From positions 49,808 through 113,807 of the forward strand of contig JAUILZ010000013.1 of assembly GCA_030432755.1 (NCBI GenBank): a stretch of 64,000 nucleotides of DNA, in the 5' to 3' direction. Below the pieces are notes generated by a model. It was given only the letters and a program-made list of their open reading frames with translations. It did not search any database and was not told the origin of the DNA. This DNA comes from Gammaproteobacteria bacterium (lineage in GTDB: Bacteria; Pseudomonadota; Gammaproteobacteria; Arenicellales; Poriferihabitantaceae). The translations under genes and the position numbers were made by a program. Below, piece after piece: positions 18,880-26,783 of the stretch. Positions within the stretch are counted from its first letter, which is position 1. Each line of letters begins with the position of its first letter.

Positions 18880-19090
18880 CCTCGCCGGCGGCATCGGTGG
18901 CCACCCCGAAAACCACCGGATAACCGGGAAACAATGCCACCAGTTCGGCAGGCTGGTCCGGCGGAGCTGGTTGCCCTCGACGAGAACCAGTCCACGAAAC
19001 AGTATCTGCAGGCAACCCGATCAGCATACTTCATGTGACCGATCTCGATGGCGAGGCGATCGAGCGACCGCACACCGCCCACATCCATTT
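18880..19090 (-). pseudogene. Decayed copy of an endonuclease/exonuclease/phosphatase-family gene (N-terminal part)
   Basis: The 345-nt gap between the synthetase and the LysR gene carries a broken relative of the intact gene at 20.9-21.7 kb. In one minus-strand frame 'SLDRLAIEIGHMKYAD' parallels 'SLERIAGVIGEMGSAD' of the intact protein. After a frameshift, 'DQPAELVALFPGYPVVFGVATDA' (in pieces) parallels 'DQPAELAALFPDHEVVFGIAIDA'. The nucleotide similarity is plain by eye, but small indels break the frame, and the central and C-terminal catalytic parts are absent. It is therefore a remnant of a duplicated or former gene rather than a functional small protein. The remainder of the gap shows nothing else identifiable apart from the likely operon promoter. 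Confidence 0.75.
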
Positions 19091-19169
19091 TTGGTCACGG
19101 ATGGAGCGGGGATGTCTTTGGCCAATCACGCCGGTTGCGGAATCCCGCGCGCCGGGACCAGTCAACGAT

Positions 19170-20096
19170 TCAGCCGGGCAATACCACCATGTCGCCGGAT
19201 TCCCGGCAGAAACCGGCGACATCCTCACGCAGGATCTCAGCCAGGCGGGCGGCCGCCCTGCCGGTATTCTCAGGGTCGGAAAACACCAGATAAATGTGAA
19301 CGAATCGTTCGCCACCACCGGCGAGCGGCAGCGGCTTGAGCACGCCCGCTTCCAGTTCCCGGCGGATGGTGAACTCGGCGAACCAGGCGAATCCCAGGCC
19401 CATGCTGGCGGCGGCGATCTGGGTGGCCTTGTGGGAGAAAGTCCAGCGTTGCTCGGCGCCTAGCCAGCCACCGGATTCGCGCCGGTCGCGCACCGCGCTA
19501 TCCCGAACAACAAGCTGGCGATGCTCTGCGAGATCATCAAATGTGACCTCTCGTCCCAGGTGGTGTAGCGGATGGTCCGGGTGGGCCGCGGGGATGGCGC
19601 GCAACGGGTACAGAGAGATGCCCTCCAGGCCGGGCGGGACGTGCGGCGTGACCGCGAAAGCCACTTTCCTTTGCGCCAGCATTTCGTCGCCACCGCCGAG
19701 CACGGTTTCGTGTAACTGAATACGTGTCTCTGGTTGTTCCGTGGCAAAGCGTTCCAGCGTGCGCAGCAACAACCAGGTCGGATACAGGGTCTCCACCGCG
19801 ATGGCGACCTCGGGCTCCCAGTCCGCCGCAAAGCAGGCCGCGCCACGCTCCAGCGACCCGGCCCGCTCCAGCAGCAACGCTGCGCGCCGGTGCAGAACCC
19901 GCCCCGTGGAAGTCAGTTCCGCCTTGCGTCCGACCAGTTCAAACAGGCGTACATCCAGCAGGTCCTCTATCCGACGAACCGCATAACTCACGGTGGACTG
20001 GGACTTGTTCAGTCGCTCCGCCGCCTGGGCATAGCCACCGGCCTCCACCACCGCGGTGAAGGCGCGCCACTGGTCAAGGGAAATTCGCGGATTCAT
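19170..20096 (-). CDS. LysR-family transcriptional regulator
   Basis: A 308-residue LysR-type regulator. The N-terminal winged helix (about residues 6-65) has the classic 'AFTAVVEAGGYAQAAERLN' and 'SQSTVSYAVRRIEDLL' helix-turn-helix. An effector-binding domain with periplasmic-binding-protein fold fills the rest. The gene is divergent from azoR, with a 98-nt shared promoter region containing a perfect T-N11-A palindrome just 3 nt upstream of its start codon. The likely role is control of azoR and of itself in response to an electrophile, quinone or similar compound; that inference rests on the usual behaviour of divergent LysR pairs, not on any ligand residue I can identify. Confidence 0.92.
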   Translation of the reverse strand: MNPRISLDQWRAFTAVVEAGGYAQAAERLNKSQSTVSYAVRRIEDLLDVRLFELVGRKAELTSTGRVLHRRAALLLERAGSLERGAACFAADWEPEVAIAVETLYPTWLLLRTLERFATEQPETRIQLHETVLGGGDEMLAQRKVAFAVTPHVPPGLEGISLYPLRAIPAAHPDHPLHHLGREVTFDDLAEHRQLVVRDSAVRDRRESGGWLGAEQRWTFSHKATQIAAASMGLGFAWFAEFTIRRELEAGVLKPLPLAGGGERFVHIYLVFSDPENTGRAAARLAEILREDVAGFCRESGDMVVLPG

Positions 20097-20098
20097 AC

Positions 20099-20113
20099 AT
20101 CTAGTTATTAGAT
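20099..20113. promoter_or_regulatory. Candidate LysR operator (ATCTA-N5-TAGAT)
   Basis: A perfect inverted repeat ATCTA GTTAT TAGAT lies between the divergent lysR and azoR genes. It contains the T-N11-A core expected of LysR-family boxes. It lies almost on top of the lysR start codon, which would suit autorepression, and about 80 nt upstream of azoR, which would suit activation. The surrounding DNA (20100-20170) is notably A+T-rich compared with the flanking genes, as expected for a promoter. Binding is inferred. Confidence 0.5.
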
Positions 20114-20194
20114 ATATATACGAGATATTTTGCGCTTTTATATCTACTCAGACAATACTTTAATACGATCATGCAATCCACACGGAGACCGACA

Positions 20195-20797
20195 ATGGCC
20201 ACCCTGCTTCAACTCAACACCAGCCTGTTTCGCGAGAACGGCGCCTCCTCGCGACTTTCACGGACCTACGTCGAAGCCTGGCGCCGGAAACACCCGGATG
20301 GAAAAATCATCGTCCGTGACCTGGCCGCGGAGCCGGTGCCGCACCTTGACGCCAACCGGCTGACCGCGCTGTCCAGCGAACCGGACAATCGTACGGCGTC
20401 GCAGCAAGCCATCGTTGACCTGTCCGATACCCTGATCGCCGAGTTGCGCGCGGCGGATACCGTGGTTATCGGCCTGCCGCTCTATAACTTCGGCATGCCG
20501 TCAACCCTCAAGTCATGGTTCGACCACGTGCTGCGCGCCGGCATCACCTTCCGCTATACCGCGGATGGACCCGAGGGGCTGGTGGGCGACCGCAAGGTCC
20601 ATGTGCTCGCCGCCCGCGGCGACTTCTACAAGGACACCCCGCAGGACACCCAGACGCCTTTCCTGACCACGCTGCTGAACTTCATCGGCATCGAGGACAT
20701 CGAGTTCGTTTACGCCGAGGGCCTGGCCGTCAGCGACGAAGCACGGGAACAGTCCATGGACCGGGCTTTCGACTGCGTGCAAGCCATCGCTGCCTGA
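20195..20797 (+). CDS. azoR: FMN-dependent NADH:quinone oxidoreductase / azoreductase
   Basis: Flavodoxin-fold homodimeric enzyme that reduces quinones and azo compounds by two-electron transfer. The core 'GLPLYNFGMPSTLKSWFDH' with following 'RAGITFRYTADGPEGL' is the AzoR signature, and the N-terminal 'LLQLNTSLFRENGASSRL' forms the FMN phosphate loop. The 200-residue length is canonical. The ATG at 20195 is chosen for its GGAG site 7 nt upstream; an in-frame ATG lies 24 nt earlier. The product probably protects against quinone or thiol stress under control of the divergent LysR protein. Confidence 0.94.
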   Translation: MATLLQLNTSLFRENGASSRLSRTYVEAWRRKHPDGKIIVRDLAAEPVPHLDANRLTALSSEPDNRTASQQAIVDLSDTLIAELRAADTVVIGLPLYNFGMPSTLKSWFDHVLRAGITFRYTADGPEGLVGDRKVHVLAARGDFYKDTPQDTQTPFLTTLLNFIGIEDIEFVYAEGLAVSDEAREQSMDRAFDCVQAIAA

Positions 20798-20852
20798 AGC
20801 TGTCATGCCACCCGGCGCGGACATTGTCCGCCCGGGGCGGCGTGGCCGGCCT

Positions 20853-20868
20853 GGCAGGAGGTCCTGCC
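20853..20868. terminator. Inverted repeat between convergent azoR and EEP genes
   Basis: A perfect 7-bp inverted repeat, GGCAGGA GG TCCTGCC, sits between the azoR stop and the stop of the opposing endonuclease-fold gene. The position fits a bidirectional terminator. No T-tract follows on either strand and the 2-nt loop is tight, so intrinsic termination is uncertain. Confidence 0.35.
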
Positions 20869-20873
20869 TGCTG

Positions 20874-21725
20874 TCAGTCCGCCAGTTCCAGCACCAGCGG
20901 CTGGTGATCCGACGCGTCGGTGTCCAGGTTGACCGCAAGAGACCTGGCTCGCTCGGCGCAGTTGCCTGAAAGGAAGAAGTAATCCCGGCAATGACGCCCT
21001 TCCGGCCATTGCGCGTGATCGAATATGCCGCAGGTGGGATCGTGGGGCCTGTCCGGGTACAGCGTGGTCCAGGCATCACGAAATGGTTCGATACCGGCAG
21101 CCAGGGGCGCGAGCATGCACCGATACTCGTCCGAATCCGGCAGGAGGTTGAAATCGCCGCAGCAGACGCCATCCGCCGGACGCGGGACGGCCTGGTAAGA
21201 TCCCCCGGTTTCCGCGAGTGGCGGCCTGCTGACATGTCCCATCGCTTCCTGCTGCAGGTCACGCAGCCGCTCCACCTGGGCGAAGCGCTGGGCAAGGCTG
21301 TGGTACTCGAGATGCAGGCAGGTAACGCGCAGCGGACCTCCGACTGACGCGACGACCACCTCTGTCGCCTGGCGCGCCATGTGGCGAACGCTTTCCGCGG
21401 GGCGCGGCAACAGGTGAGAAATCGTTGATAGCAACGGCAACCGGGTCAGCACCGCATTGCCGTACTGCCAGCGGCGCCCTGCCCCGTCGATGGCGTCGAT
21501 GGCGATGCCGAACACCACTTCGTGGTCGGGAAACAGCGCAGCCAGTTCGGCGGGCTGGTCGGGCGCGGTCTCGCCATCGATCAATACGAGCCCGCGTGAA
21601 ACCTCCTGCAGGCAGATCACGTCGGCGGAACCCATCTCACCGATCACGCCGGCAATCCGCTCCAGCGACAACACGCCGTCGACGCCATTGCCGTTCTGGA
21701 TGTTCCAGGTGAGGATGCGCGTCAC
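20874..21725 (-). CDS. Endonuclease/exonuclease/phosphatase (EEP) superfamily hydrolase
   Basis: A 283-residue metal-dependent phosphodiesterase of the DNase I/sphingomyelinase fold. All the usual blocks are seen: 'LTWNIQNGNG', 'ADVICLQEVSRG' (metal Glu), 'GNAVLTRLPLL', 'VTCLHLEYHSLAQR', 'CGDFNLLPDSDEY' and the terminal 'SDHQPLVLEL' (catalytic Asp-His). There is no signal peptide, so it is cytoplasmic. It is the last gene of a CUT1-type ABC importer operon; its GTG start overlaps the permease stop by 4 nt (GTGA). In Ugp operons this terminal slot is often held by UgpQ, a glycerophosphodiesterase of another fold. A role in hydrolysing an imported phosphodiester is therefore attractive but inferred. 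A decayed paralogue lies 2 kb downstream. Confidence 0.88.
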   Translation of the reverse strand: MTRILTWNIQNGNGVDGVLSLERIAGVIGEMGSADVICLQEVSRGLVLIDGETAPDQPAELAALFPDHEVVFGIAIDAIDGAGRRWQYGNAVLTRLPLLSTISHLLPRPAESVRHMARQATEVVVASVGGPLRVTCLHLEYHSLAQRFAQVERLRDLQQEAMGHVSRPPLAETGGSYQAVPRPADGVCCGDFNLLPDSDEYRCMLAPLAAGIEPFRDAWTTLYPDRPHDPTCGIFDHAQWPEGRHCRDYFFLSGNCAERARSLAVNLDTDASDHQPLVLELAD

Positions 21726-22558
21726 TTGATCCCCGAGTACATGAAGGACTGGATGAACTGGCGCTGGAACAGCAGGAACGCCAGCAGGAGCGGCGCCACC
21801 GACAGCAGCGTGGCGGCCGAGATGATGGACCAGTCGACGCCGGATTCGGGCGCGCCGAAGATACCGAGGCCCACGGTGAGCGGCCGGGTCTCCACCGAGT
21901 TGGAAACGATCAGCGGCCAGAGGAAATTGTTCCAGTGGTGACTGATGGAAACCAGCCCATAGGCGAGGTAGGTCGGCCGCGCGAGCGGCACGTAGACCCG
22001 CCAGAGCACGCCGAACAGCCCGCAGCCCTCGAGCCGCGCCGCGTCCTCGAGCTCCTTCGGCGTCGATTTGAAGGTCTGGCGCAACAGGAAGATGCCAAAG
22101 GCGCTCGCCATGTAAGGCAGGCCGATACCGGTGATGGTATCCACCAGGCCGAGTTCCACCAGGGTGGAATAGTTCTCGACGATGAGGATCTCCGGGGTGA
22201 TCATGAGCTGCACCAGCACCAGCGCAAAGGCGATATTGCTGCCGCGGAATTCGAAGCGCGCGAAGGCATAGGCCGCCAGTGTGCAGAGTACGAATTGCGC
22301 CACCAGCAGCATGGTGACCAGGATAAAGGTGTTGAATCCGTAGCGCAGGAACGGGGCCTGGGAAAGGGCTTCGCGGAAGTTGTCCAGGGTGAGCGGTGCG
22401 AACAGGTTGAAATGCACCGCGTATTCGCTGGGATGAAACGCCGCCCAGAAGGCATACAGCAGCGGTGCGATCCAGATGATGGCCAGCAGCCAGGCGGCGG
22501 CGGTTTCCAGCGCCTCGACAATCGACCAGCGGTTGGGAGATATCGCGAGCGAACTCAT
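21722..22558 (-). CDS. CUT1-family ABC transporter permease (UgpE/MalG-like)
   Basis: Inner-membrane permease with about six helices. The EAA loop that contacts the ATPase reads 'ELEDAARLEGCGLFGVLWRVYVPLARP'-type (residues about 180-206). Its 278-residue length and C-terminal '...QRQFIQSFMYSGIK' are typical of UgpE/MalG subunits. It overlaps the upstream permease by 4 nt (ATGA) and the downstream EEP gene by 4 nt (GTGA). It forms the heterodimeric channel with the UgpA-like subunit. The family imports sugars, glycerol-3-phosphate and glycerophosphodiesters. Confidence 0.92.
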   Translation of the reverse strand: MSSLAISPNRWSIVEALETAAAWLLAIIWIAPLLYAFWAAFHPSEYAVHFNLFAPLTLDNFREALSQAPFLRYGFNTFILVTMLLVAQFVLCTLAAYAFARFEFRGSNIAFALVLVQLMITPEILIVENYSTLVELGLVDTITGIGLPYMASAFGIFLLRQTFKSTPKELEDAARLEGCGLFGVLWRVYVPLARPTYLAYGLVSISHHWNNFLWPLIVSNSVETRPLTVGLGIFGAPESGVDWSIISAATLLSVAPLLLAFLLFQRQFIQSFMYSGIK

Positions 22559-23430
22559 CGGTAGTGTATCCGCCGGTCGAGGAAAAAGAACTGCGCCAGC
22601 GCCATGATCGCCAGTAGCACCAGTAACACCACCGTAAGGGTGGCGGCGTAGTTGGCGTCGAAATAGGAGAAAGCGTTCTCGTAGATATAGTACAACAGCA
22701 GATTGCTGGCGTTATCCGGCCCGCCCTTGGTGAGTACGAACAGGTGATCCACCAGCTTGAAGGAGTTCAGCACCGCGTTGACCAGCACGAACAGCGTTGT
22801 GGGCATCAACAACGGAAACACCACCCGGCGGAAGTAGTACCAGCGCGAGGCCCCTTCCAGCTTCGCCGCCTCCTCCAGTTCGGGAGGCAGGGTCTGCAAC
22901 GCCGCGAGATAAAAGATCATGAAGAAGCCGGCTTCCTTCCACACCGTCATCACGATGATGGCGCCGAGCACGGTGTCGGGATCGCCGAGCCAGTTGTGCC
23001 CGGGTAATCCGAACACCCCGAGGATGTTGTCCAGCAGGCCGATATCAGGGGAGTAGAAGAACAGCCAGATATTGGCCACCGCGATCATCGGCAGGATGGT
23101 GGGGGTGAAGTAGGCGAGGCGCAGGAAGCCGCGCCCCGGCAAGGCTCGATTCACCAGCAACGCCATGGCGATGGCCAGCGCCACCGAGGTAGGGATGGTG
23201 CCGAGAGCGAACCACAGGTTGTTGCCCAGCACCTCCCAGAACACGGGATCATCGAGCATCGCCTCGTAGTTGGCCGCGCCGATGAACTTCGACGGACGAA
23301 TGGCGGATCCCCGCGAAAACAGGCTCTCCACCAGGGTCGCCACGGTGGGATAGTGGGTGAACGCGATCAGCAGGATCGCCGCCGGGGTGAGCAGCAGCCA
23401 GCCGTATACGTGACGCAGGGATCCGGACAC
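22555..23430 (-). CDS. CUT1-family ABC transporter permease (UgpA/MalF-like)
   Basis: Inner-membrane permease. The EAA loop 'PPELEEAAKLEGASRWYYFR' is intact, and residues from 'YGWLLLTPAAILLIAFTHYP' begin the first helix. The frame is open from an ATG at 23544, but that start would place a proline/arginine-rich, non-family N-terminus over the end of the binding-protein gene and across a strong hairpin. I therefore prefer the GTG at 23430, which gives 291 residues, the normal UgpA size; no strong ribosome-binding site supports it. The stop overlaps the next permease start. Confidence 0.88.
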   Translation of the reverse strand: MSGSLRHVYGWLLLTPAAILLIAFTHYPTVATLVESLFSRGSAIRPSKFIGAANYEAMLDDPVFWEVLGNNLWFALGTIPTSVALAIAMALLVNRALPGRGFLRLAYFTPTILPMIAVANIWLFFYSPDIGLLDNILGVFGLPGHNWLGDPDTVLGAIIVMTVWKEAGFFMIFYLAALQTLPPELEEAAKLEGASRWYYFRRVVFPLLMPTTLFVLVNAVLNSFKLVDHLFVLTKGGPDNASNLLLYYIYENAFSYFDANYAATLTVVLLVLLAIMALAQFFFLDRRIHYR

Positions 23431-23459
23431 CTGAGGCGTATCGTATCGGGGAACGGGTT

Positions 23460-23490
23460 GCGGTGGCGGCCCCTTGCGAGCCGCCACCGC
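23460..23490 (-). other. Intercistronic stem-loop between binding-protein and permease genes
   Basis: A perfect 11-bp inverted repeat (GCGGTGGCGGC ... GCCGCCACCGC) with a 9-nt loop starts 7 nt after the binding-protein stop. It lacks a following T-tract, so it looks like an mRNA-stabilising or exonuclease-blocking element rather than an intrinsic terminator. This is the arrangement seen between malE and malF, where it keeps the binding protein in excess over the membrane subunits. Confidence 0.6.
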
Positions 23491-23497
23491 TGAGGGT

Positions 23498-24775
23498 CTA
23501 CCGGTAGGGCTGCAGCAGCCTGTCCGCGGTAGCCTGGGCTTCACCCAGTGCTTCCGCGGGGGACTTCGCCCCGGTCAACGCGGCCTGGATGGCGTCATCC
23601 AGCGCCTTGCGCACGCGCCCGGTCTGGAAGGTGGACAGTTCCGCGGTAGCGAATTCGAGCTGGTCGCGCGCGACCGCCGCGTAGGGGAACTCCTTGACGT
23701 AGTCCTGCAACTGCTGCGTCTCGTAGGCCGCCGGACTGACGCCCATGTAACCGGTCTTGATAGACCAGGCGGCGGACTGCTCGGGGCTGGTCATGAACTT
23801 GATCAGCTTCATCGCCGCCACCCGCTCTTCCTCGCTGGTCTGCTTGAAGATGTAGAAGTTGCCGCCGCCGGTCGGGGTGCCGCGGCGCTTGCTGGCCGGC
23901 AGCATGGCGACGCCGAAATCAAACGTCGCGTTGTCCTTGACCGCGGTCAGGTTGCCGGTGGAATGCCACATGATGGCGGTCTGGCCCTCGAGGAAGTTCT
24001 GCCGCAGAGTGCCCCACTCGATGGCGCCCTCGGGCATCACCTTGTGTTCCGAACCCAGTGCCTTCCAGAACTCGAGCGCCTCCACCGTGGCCGGCGCGTC
24101 GAAGTAGGTGGTGTCGCCGGCGTTGTTCATCAGCACCTGGTCGTTCTGCATCGTGAGCGCGCCGAACATCCAGTAAGGATAGCCGGTGGAGGGAATCATC
24201 ACGCCCCACTTGGAACCGTCCGCACTGGTCAGCTTCTTGCCGGCGTCCACCAGTTCGTCCCAGGTCGCCGGCGGGTTTTCCGGATCGAGGCCGGCCGCAC
24301 GGAACGCGTCCTTGTTGTAGTACATGACGATGGTGGAACGCTGGAACGGGATGCCCCAGGTCTTGTCCGCGGTACGGCCGTTCTCCATCAGGGAGGGATA
24401 AAAGGAGTCCAGCCAGGCCTTTTCCTCGTCGGTGGATACGATGTCGTCGAATGCGACGATAGCGTCCTGCTCGATGAGTTCGTAGATGTCGATGGAAAAC
24501 ATCACCGACAACTGCGCCGGCTCGCCACTGTTGAGGGCCGCCAGGGCCTTGATGCGCGCGTCGTTGTAGTTGCCGGCATAGATCGCGTTGACCTTGATGT
24601 CGGGGTTCTCCGCCATGAAGTCGGCGACGATGCCGTCTACCACCTGGGTCAGCGGCCCGCCGACCGCCACAGGGTAGTACATCGTGAGTTCGGTATCCGC
24701 TCTGGCGGACAGGGCTACGCTGAAGCAGGCCGCGGCGGCGATGCCGGCCATTGTTTTTTTGAATGTGTCGATCAC
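23498..24775 (-). CDS. CUT1-family ABC transporter substrate-binding protein (UgpB-like)
   Basis: Periplasmic solute receptor, 425 residues, with a Sec signal peptide ending near residue 26 ('VALSARA-DT'). 'ADFMAENPDIKVNAIYAGNY' and 'PFQRSTIVMYYNKDAFRAAGLDP' are typical of UgpB-type family-1 binding proteins. The GTG start has an AGAGGAG site 6 nt upstream. It lies about 100 nt after the ATPase gene and is separated from the permeases by a stable hairpin. Resemblance to UgpB, plus a DeoR regulator and a terminal phosphodiesterase-fold enzyme, suggests glycerol-3-phosphate or glycerophosphodiester uptake; a carbohydrate substrate is equally possible. Confidence 0.9.
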   Translation of the reverse strand: MIDTFKKTMAGIAAAACFSVALSARADTELTMYYPVAVGGPLTQVVDGIVADFMAENPDIKVNAIYAGNYNDARIKALAALNSGEPAQLSVMFSIDIYELIEQDAIVAFDDIVSTDEEKAWLDSFYPSLMENGRTADKTWGIPFQRSTIVMYYNKDAFRAAGLDPENPPATWDELVDAGKKLTSADGSKWGVMIPSTGYPYWMFGALTMQNDQVLMNNAGDTTYFDAPATVEALEFWKALGSEHKVMPEGAIEWGTLRQNFLEGQTAIMWHSTGNLTAVKDNATFDFGVAMLPASKRRGTPTGGGNFYIFKQTSEEERVAAMKLIKFMTSPEQSAAWSIKTGYMGVSPAAYETQQLQDYVKEFPYAAVARDQLEFATAELSTFQTGRVRKALDDAIQAALTGAKSPAEALGEAQATADRLLQPYR

Positions 24776-24879
24776 TGTGTGCTCCTCTTGGGGTGTGTTA
24801 CGTGGATAAAATCGTTGTCATCGGGGATGCCCGGTTTACCAGGTCTTGGAAAACCATTCCGCTGCGACCCGGCGTGAAT

Positions 24880-25893
24880 CTATGTGCCCTCCAGGCGAAC
24901 GCCCTCGCGGTCGAACCAGTGGACGTCGGCGGGATCCCAGCGCACGTGCAGGCGGTCGCCCGGTGCGGCTTCGGAGCGGCCATTGAGGCGCGCCATCAGC
25001 GTGGCGCCGCCGTGGCTGAGGCGCAGAACGGTCTCTGCCCCCATGTAGTCCACCGCGGACACCTCCACCGGAAAGCCAGTGTCGGTGGGTACAACCTTTT
25101 CCGGCCGGATACCGAGGAAGTGGCCACCGTTGGCCCGTTCCCCCGGCAGGTCGAGACGATCGACATCCAGCACGTTCATCGGCGGGGTACCGAGGAAACG
25201 CGCGGCGAATTCGTTCGCCGGCCGCTCATAGAGTTCGGCCGGTGTTCCCGTCTGCACGATGTTGCCCTCCCGGAGTAAGACGACCTGGTCGGCCATGGAC
25301 ATGGCCTCTGTCTGGTCATGGGTGACATATATCAGCGTAAGATGAAGGTTTTGTTGCAAACGCCGGACTTCGTCACGCATCTCGGCGCGCAGTTTGGCGT
25401 CGAGATTGGACAGCGGCTCATCCATCAGGCAGACCGGCTGGTTCGCCACCACGGTGCGCGCCAGCGCTACCCGCTGGCGCTGGCCACCGGAGAGTTGCGC
25501 GGGTTTACGGTCGAGTAGTTCCTCGAGCCCTACCATGCGCGCAGCCCGGTCCAGCCGCTCGCGCTGCTCCGCGGCGCCGACGCGGCGCACCTTGAGGCCG
25601 AAGAGGATGTTCTCGCGCACGTCGAGATGGGGAAACAGGGCGTAGGACTGGAACACCATGGACACGCCGCGCCGCGAGGGGTCGAGGCGGGTTACATCCT
25701 TGTCACCGATCAGCACCACTCCCTCGCTGGCGTTCTCGAGCCCGGCGATCATTCTGAGAATAGTGGACTTGCCGCAGCCCGAGGGGCCGAGCAGGACGGT
25801 CAGGGTGTTTTCATGTGCGGTGAAGGACACGCCGTTGACCGCGCGCGTCCCACCCCATTGTTTGGCCAGATCACGGACCTCGACGCCGCTCAC
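24880..25893 (-). CDS. CUT1-family ABC transporter ATP-binding protein (UgpC/MalK-like)
   Basis: Cytoplasmic ATPase subunit, 337 residues. Walker A 'GPSGCGKST', signature 'LSGGQRQRVALART', Walker B 'VCLMDEPLSNLDAKL' and the H-loop 'THDQTEAM' are all canonical. A TOBE/MalK-type regulatory domain fills residues about 235-337. The true start is the GTG at 25893: it overlaps the DeoR stop (GTGA) and has a GGGAGAGGA ribosome-binding tract 3-4 nt upstream. A longer frame to 25914 overlaps the regulator and is not needed. It energises the two permeases and binding protein downstream. Confidence 0.94.
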   Translation of the reverse strand: MSGVEVRDLAKQWGGTRAVNGVSFTAHENTLTVLLGPSGCGKSTILRMIAGLENASEGVVLIGDKDVTRLDPSRRGVSMVFQSYALFPHLDVRENILFGLKVRRVGAAEQRERLDRAARMVGLEELLDRKPAQLSGGQRQRVALARTVVANQPVCLMDEPLSNLDAKLRAEMRDEVRRLQQNLHLTLIYVTHDQTEAMSMADQVVLLREGNIVQTGTPAELYERPANEFAARFLGTPPMNVLDVDRLDLPGERANGGHFLGIRPEKVVPTDTGFPVEVSAVDYMGAETVLRLSHGGATLMARLNGRSEAAPGDRLHVRWDPADVHWFDREGVRLEGT

Positions 25894-26666
25894 GCTTCCT
25901 CTCCCGGTTCGCACAGGACGAATTTGCTACCGGAATCCACCACCATCTCCATGATGGGACCGGGCGGTCGGGCATCGCAGAAGATCGTACCTGCCTCCTC
26001 GATCCTGCCGCCAACAACGTGGGCGGCGCGGCCGAACTTGCTGTGGTCGAGCACGAGAAAGGTTGCCAGGCTGTTGTCGTGGATCGCGCGCCGCGCGCGC
26101 ACTTCGTCCTCGTGAAAATCGAGCAGGGTTCCATCCTCAGCCACGCCAGCGACGCCGTACACGCCGAAATCGAACCGGTAGGACGACAGGAATTCCTCGG
26201 TGCCGGTTCCCAGGACATCGGTCTCGCTATTGCGAATGCGCCCACCGGCGATGTTCACCTCGAATGTCGGGTTGGCGCAGGCGAGCATGGCGATCTGGAG
26301 GTTGTTGGTGAAGATGCGCAGCCGCTGGTGGCGCAGCAGCGCGGAAGCCACCAGTTCCGGGGTCGTGCCGATACTGAACGCGACCGAGGCGCCATCCGGG
26401 ATATGACGGGCCACCTCGCGCGCGATGGCCAGCTTCTCGCGCCGCGCAAGCACCTGGCGTGAATCGTAGGAGAGGTTGCCGGATTTCAGTGGACGCTCGA
26501 TGCCACCATGGCGCCGGCGCGCGAGGCCATGATCGCACAGCGTGGCGAGGTCGCGGCGAATGGTCTGGGTGGTAACGCGGTATTTCTCGGCAAGCACCTC
26601 CACGGCAAGATACTCGCTCTTGCGGAGCAGTTCGGTAATCTGGACCTGGCGTTCCGAGAGCTCCAT
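25890..26666 (-). CDS. DeoR/GlpR-family transcriptional regulator
   Basis: A 258-residue sugar-phosphate-responsive repressor. The N-terminal HTH shows the DeoR signature 'EVLAEKYRVTTQTIRRDL...LCDHGLARRRHGG' (residues about 22-58). The C-terminal DeoR sensor domain includes 'VAFSIGTTPELVASAL' and 'DFGVYGVAGVAEDGTL'. It is the first gene of the ABC operon and is translationally coupled to the ATPase. An ATG at 26666 is preceded directly by an in-frame GTG. DeoR/GlpR regulators usually sense a phosphorylated intermediate of the imported substrate, consistent with a phosphorylated or quickly phosphorylated ligand here. Confidence 0.93.
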   Translation of the reverse strand: MELSERQVQITELLRKSEYLAVEVLAEKYRVTTQTIRRDLATLCDHGLARRRHGGIERPLKSGNLSYDSRQVLARREKLAIAREVARHIPDGASVAFSIGTTPELVASALLRHQRLRIFTNNLQIAMLACANPTFEVNIAGGRIRNSETDVLGTGTEEFLSSYRFDFGVYGVAGVAEDGTLLDFHEDEVRARRAIHDNSLATFLVLDHSKFGRAAHVVGGRIEEAGTIFCDARPPGPIMEMVVDSGSKFVLCEPGEEA

Positions 26667-26705
26667 CACTGTGACCGGAGTTGATCTGAAACGCTAGTCT
26701 AGCAT

Positions 26706-26742
26706 CGAATATTCATTCGCGTATTGGCTTGATTCAAATGAA
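26706..26742. promoter_or_regulatory. A+T-rich promoter region of the DeoR/ABC operon with short inverted repeats
   Basis: Upstream of the deoR-like gene, CGAAT-ATTC-ATTCG (26706-26719) and TTCA-AA-TGAA (26733-26742) are two short inverted repeats about 27 nt apart, centre to centre. They lie in the only A+T-rich stretch of this region. The position is right for autoregulatory DeoR sites, which often occur in multiple copies, but neither repeat matches the GlpR consensus closely. Confidence 0.3.
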
Positions 26743-26783
26743 CATGTTTGACCGAGGAAGTGGCGTTCGCGGGTTGCCCACGA

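Noticed and set aside
23474..24877. 467-codon open frame on the plus strand
   Set aside because: Antisense to the well-supported binding-protein gene; no recognisable domain.
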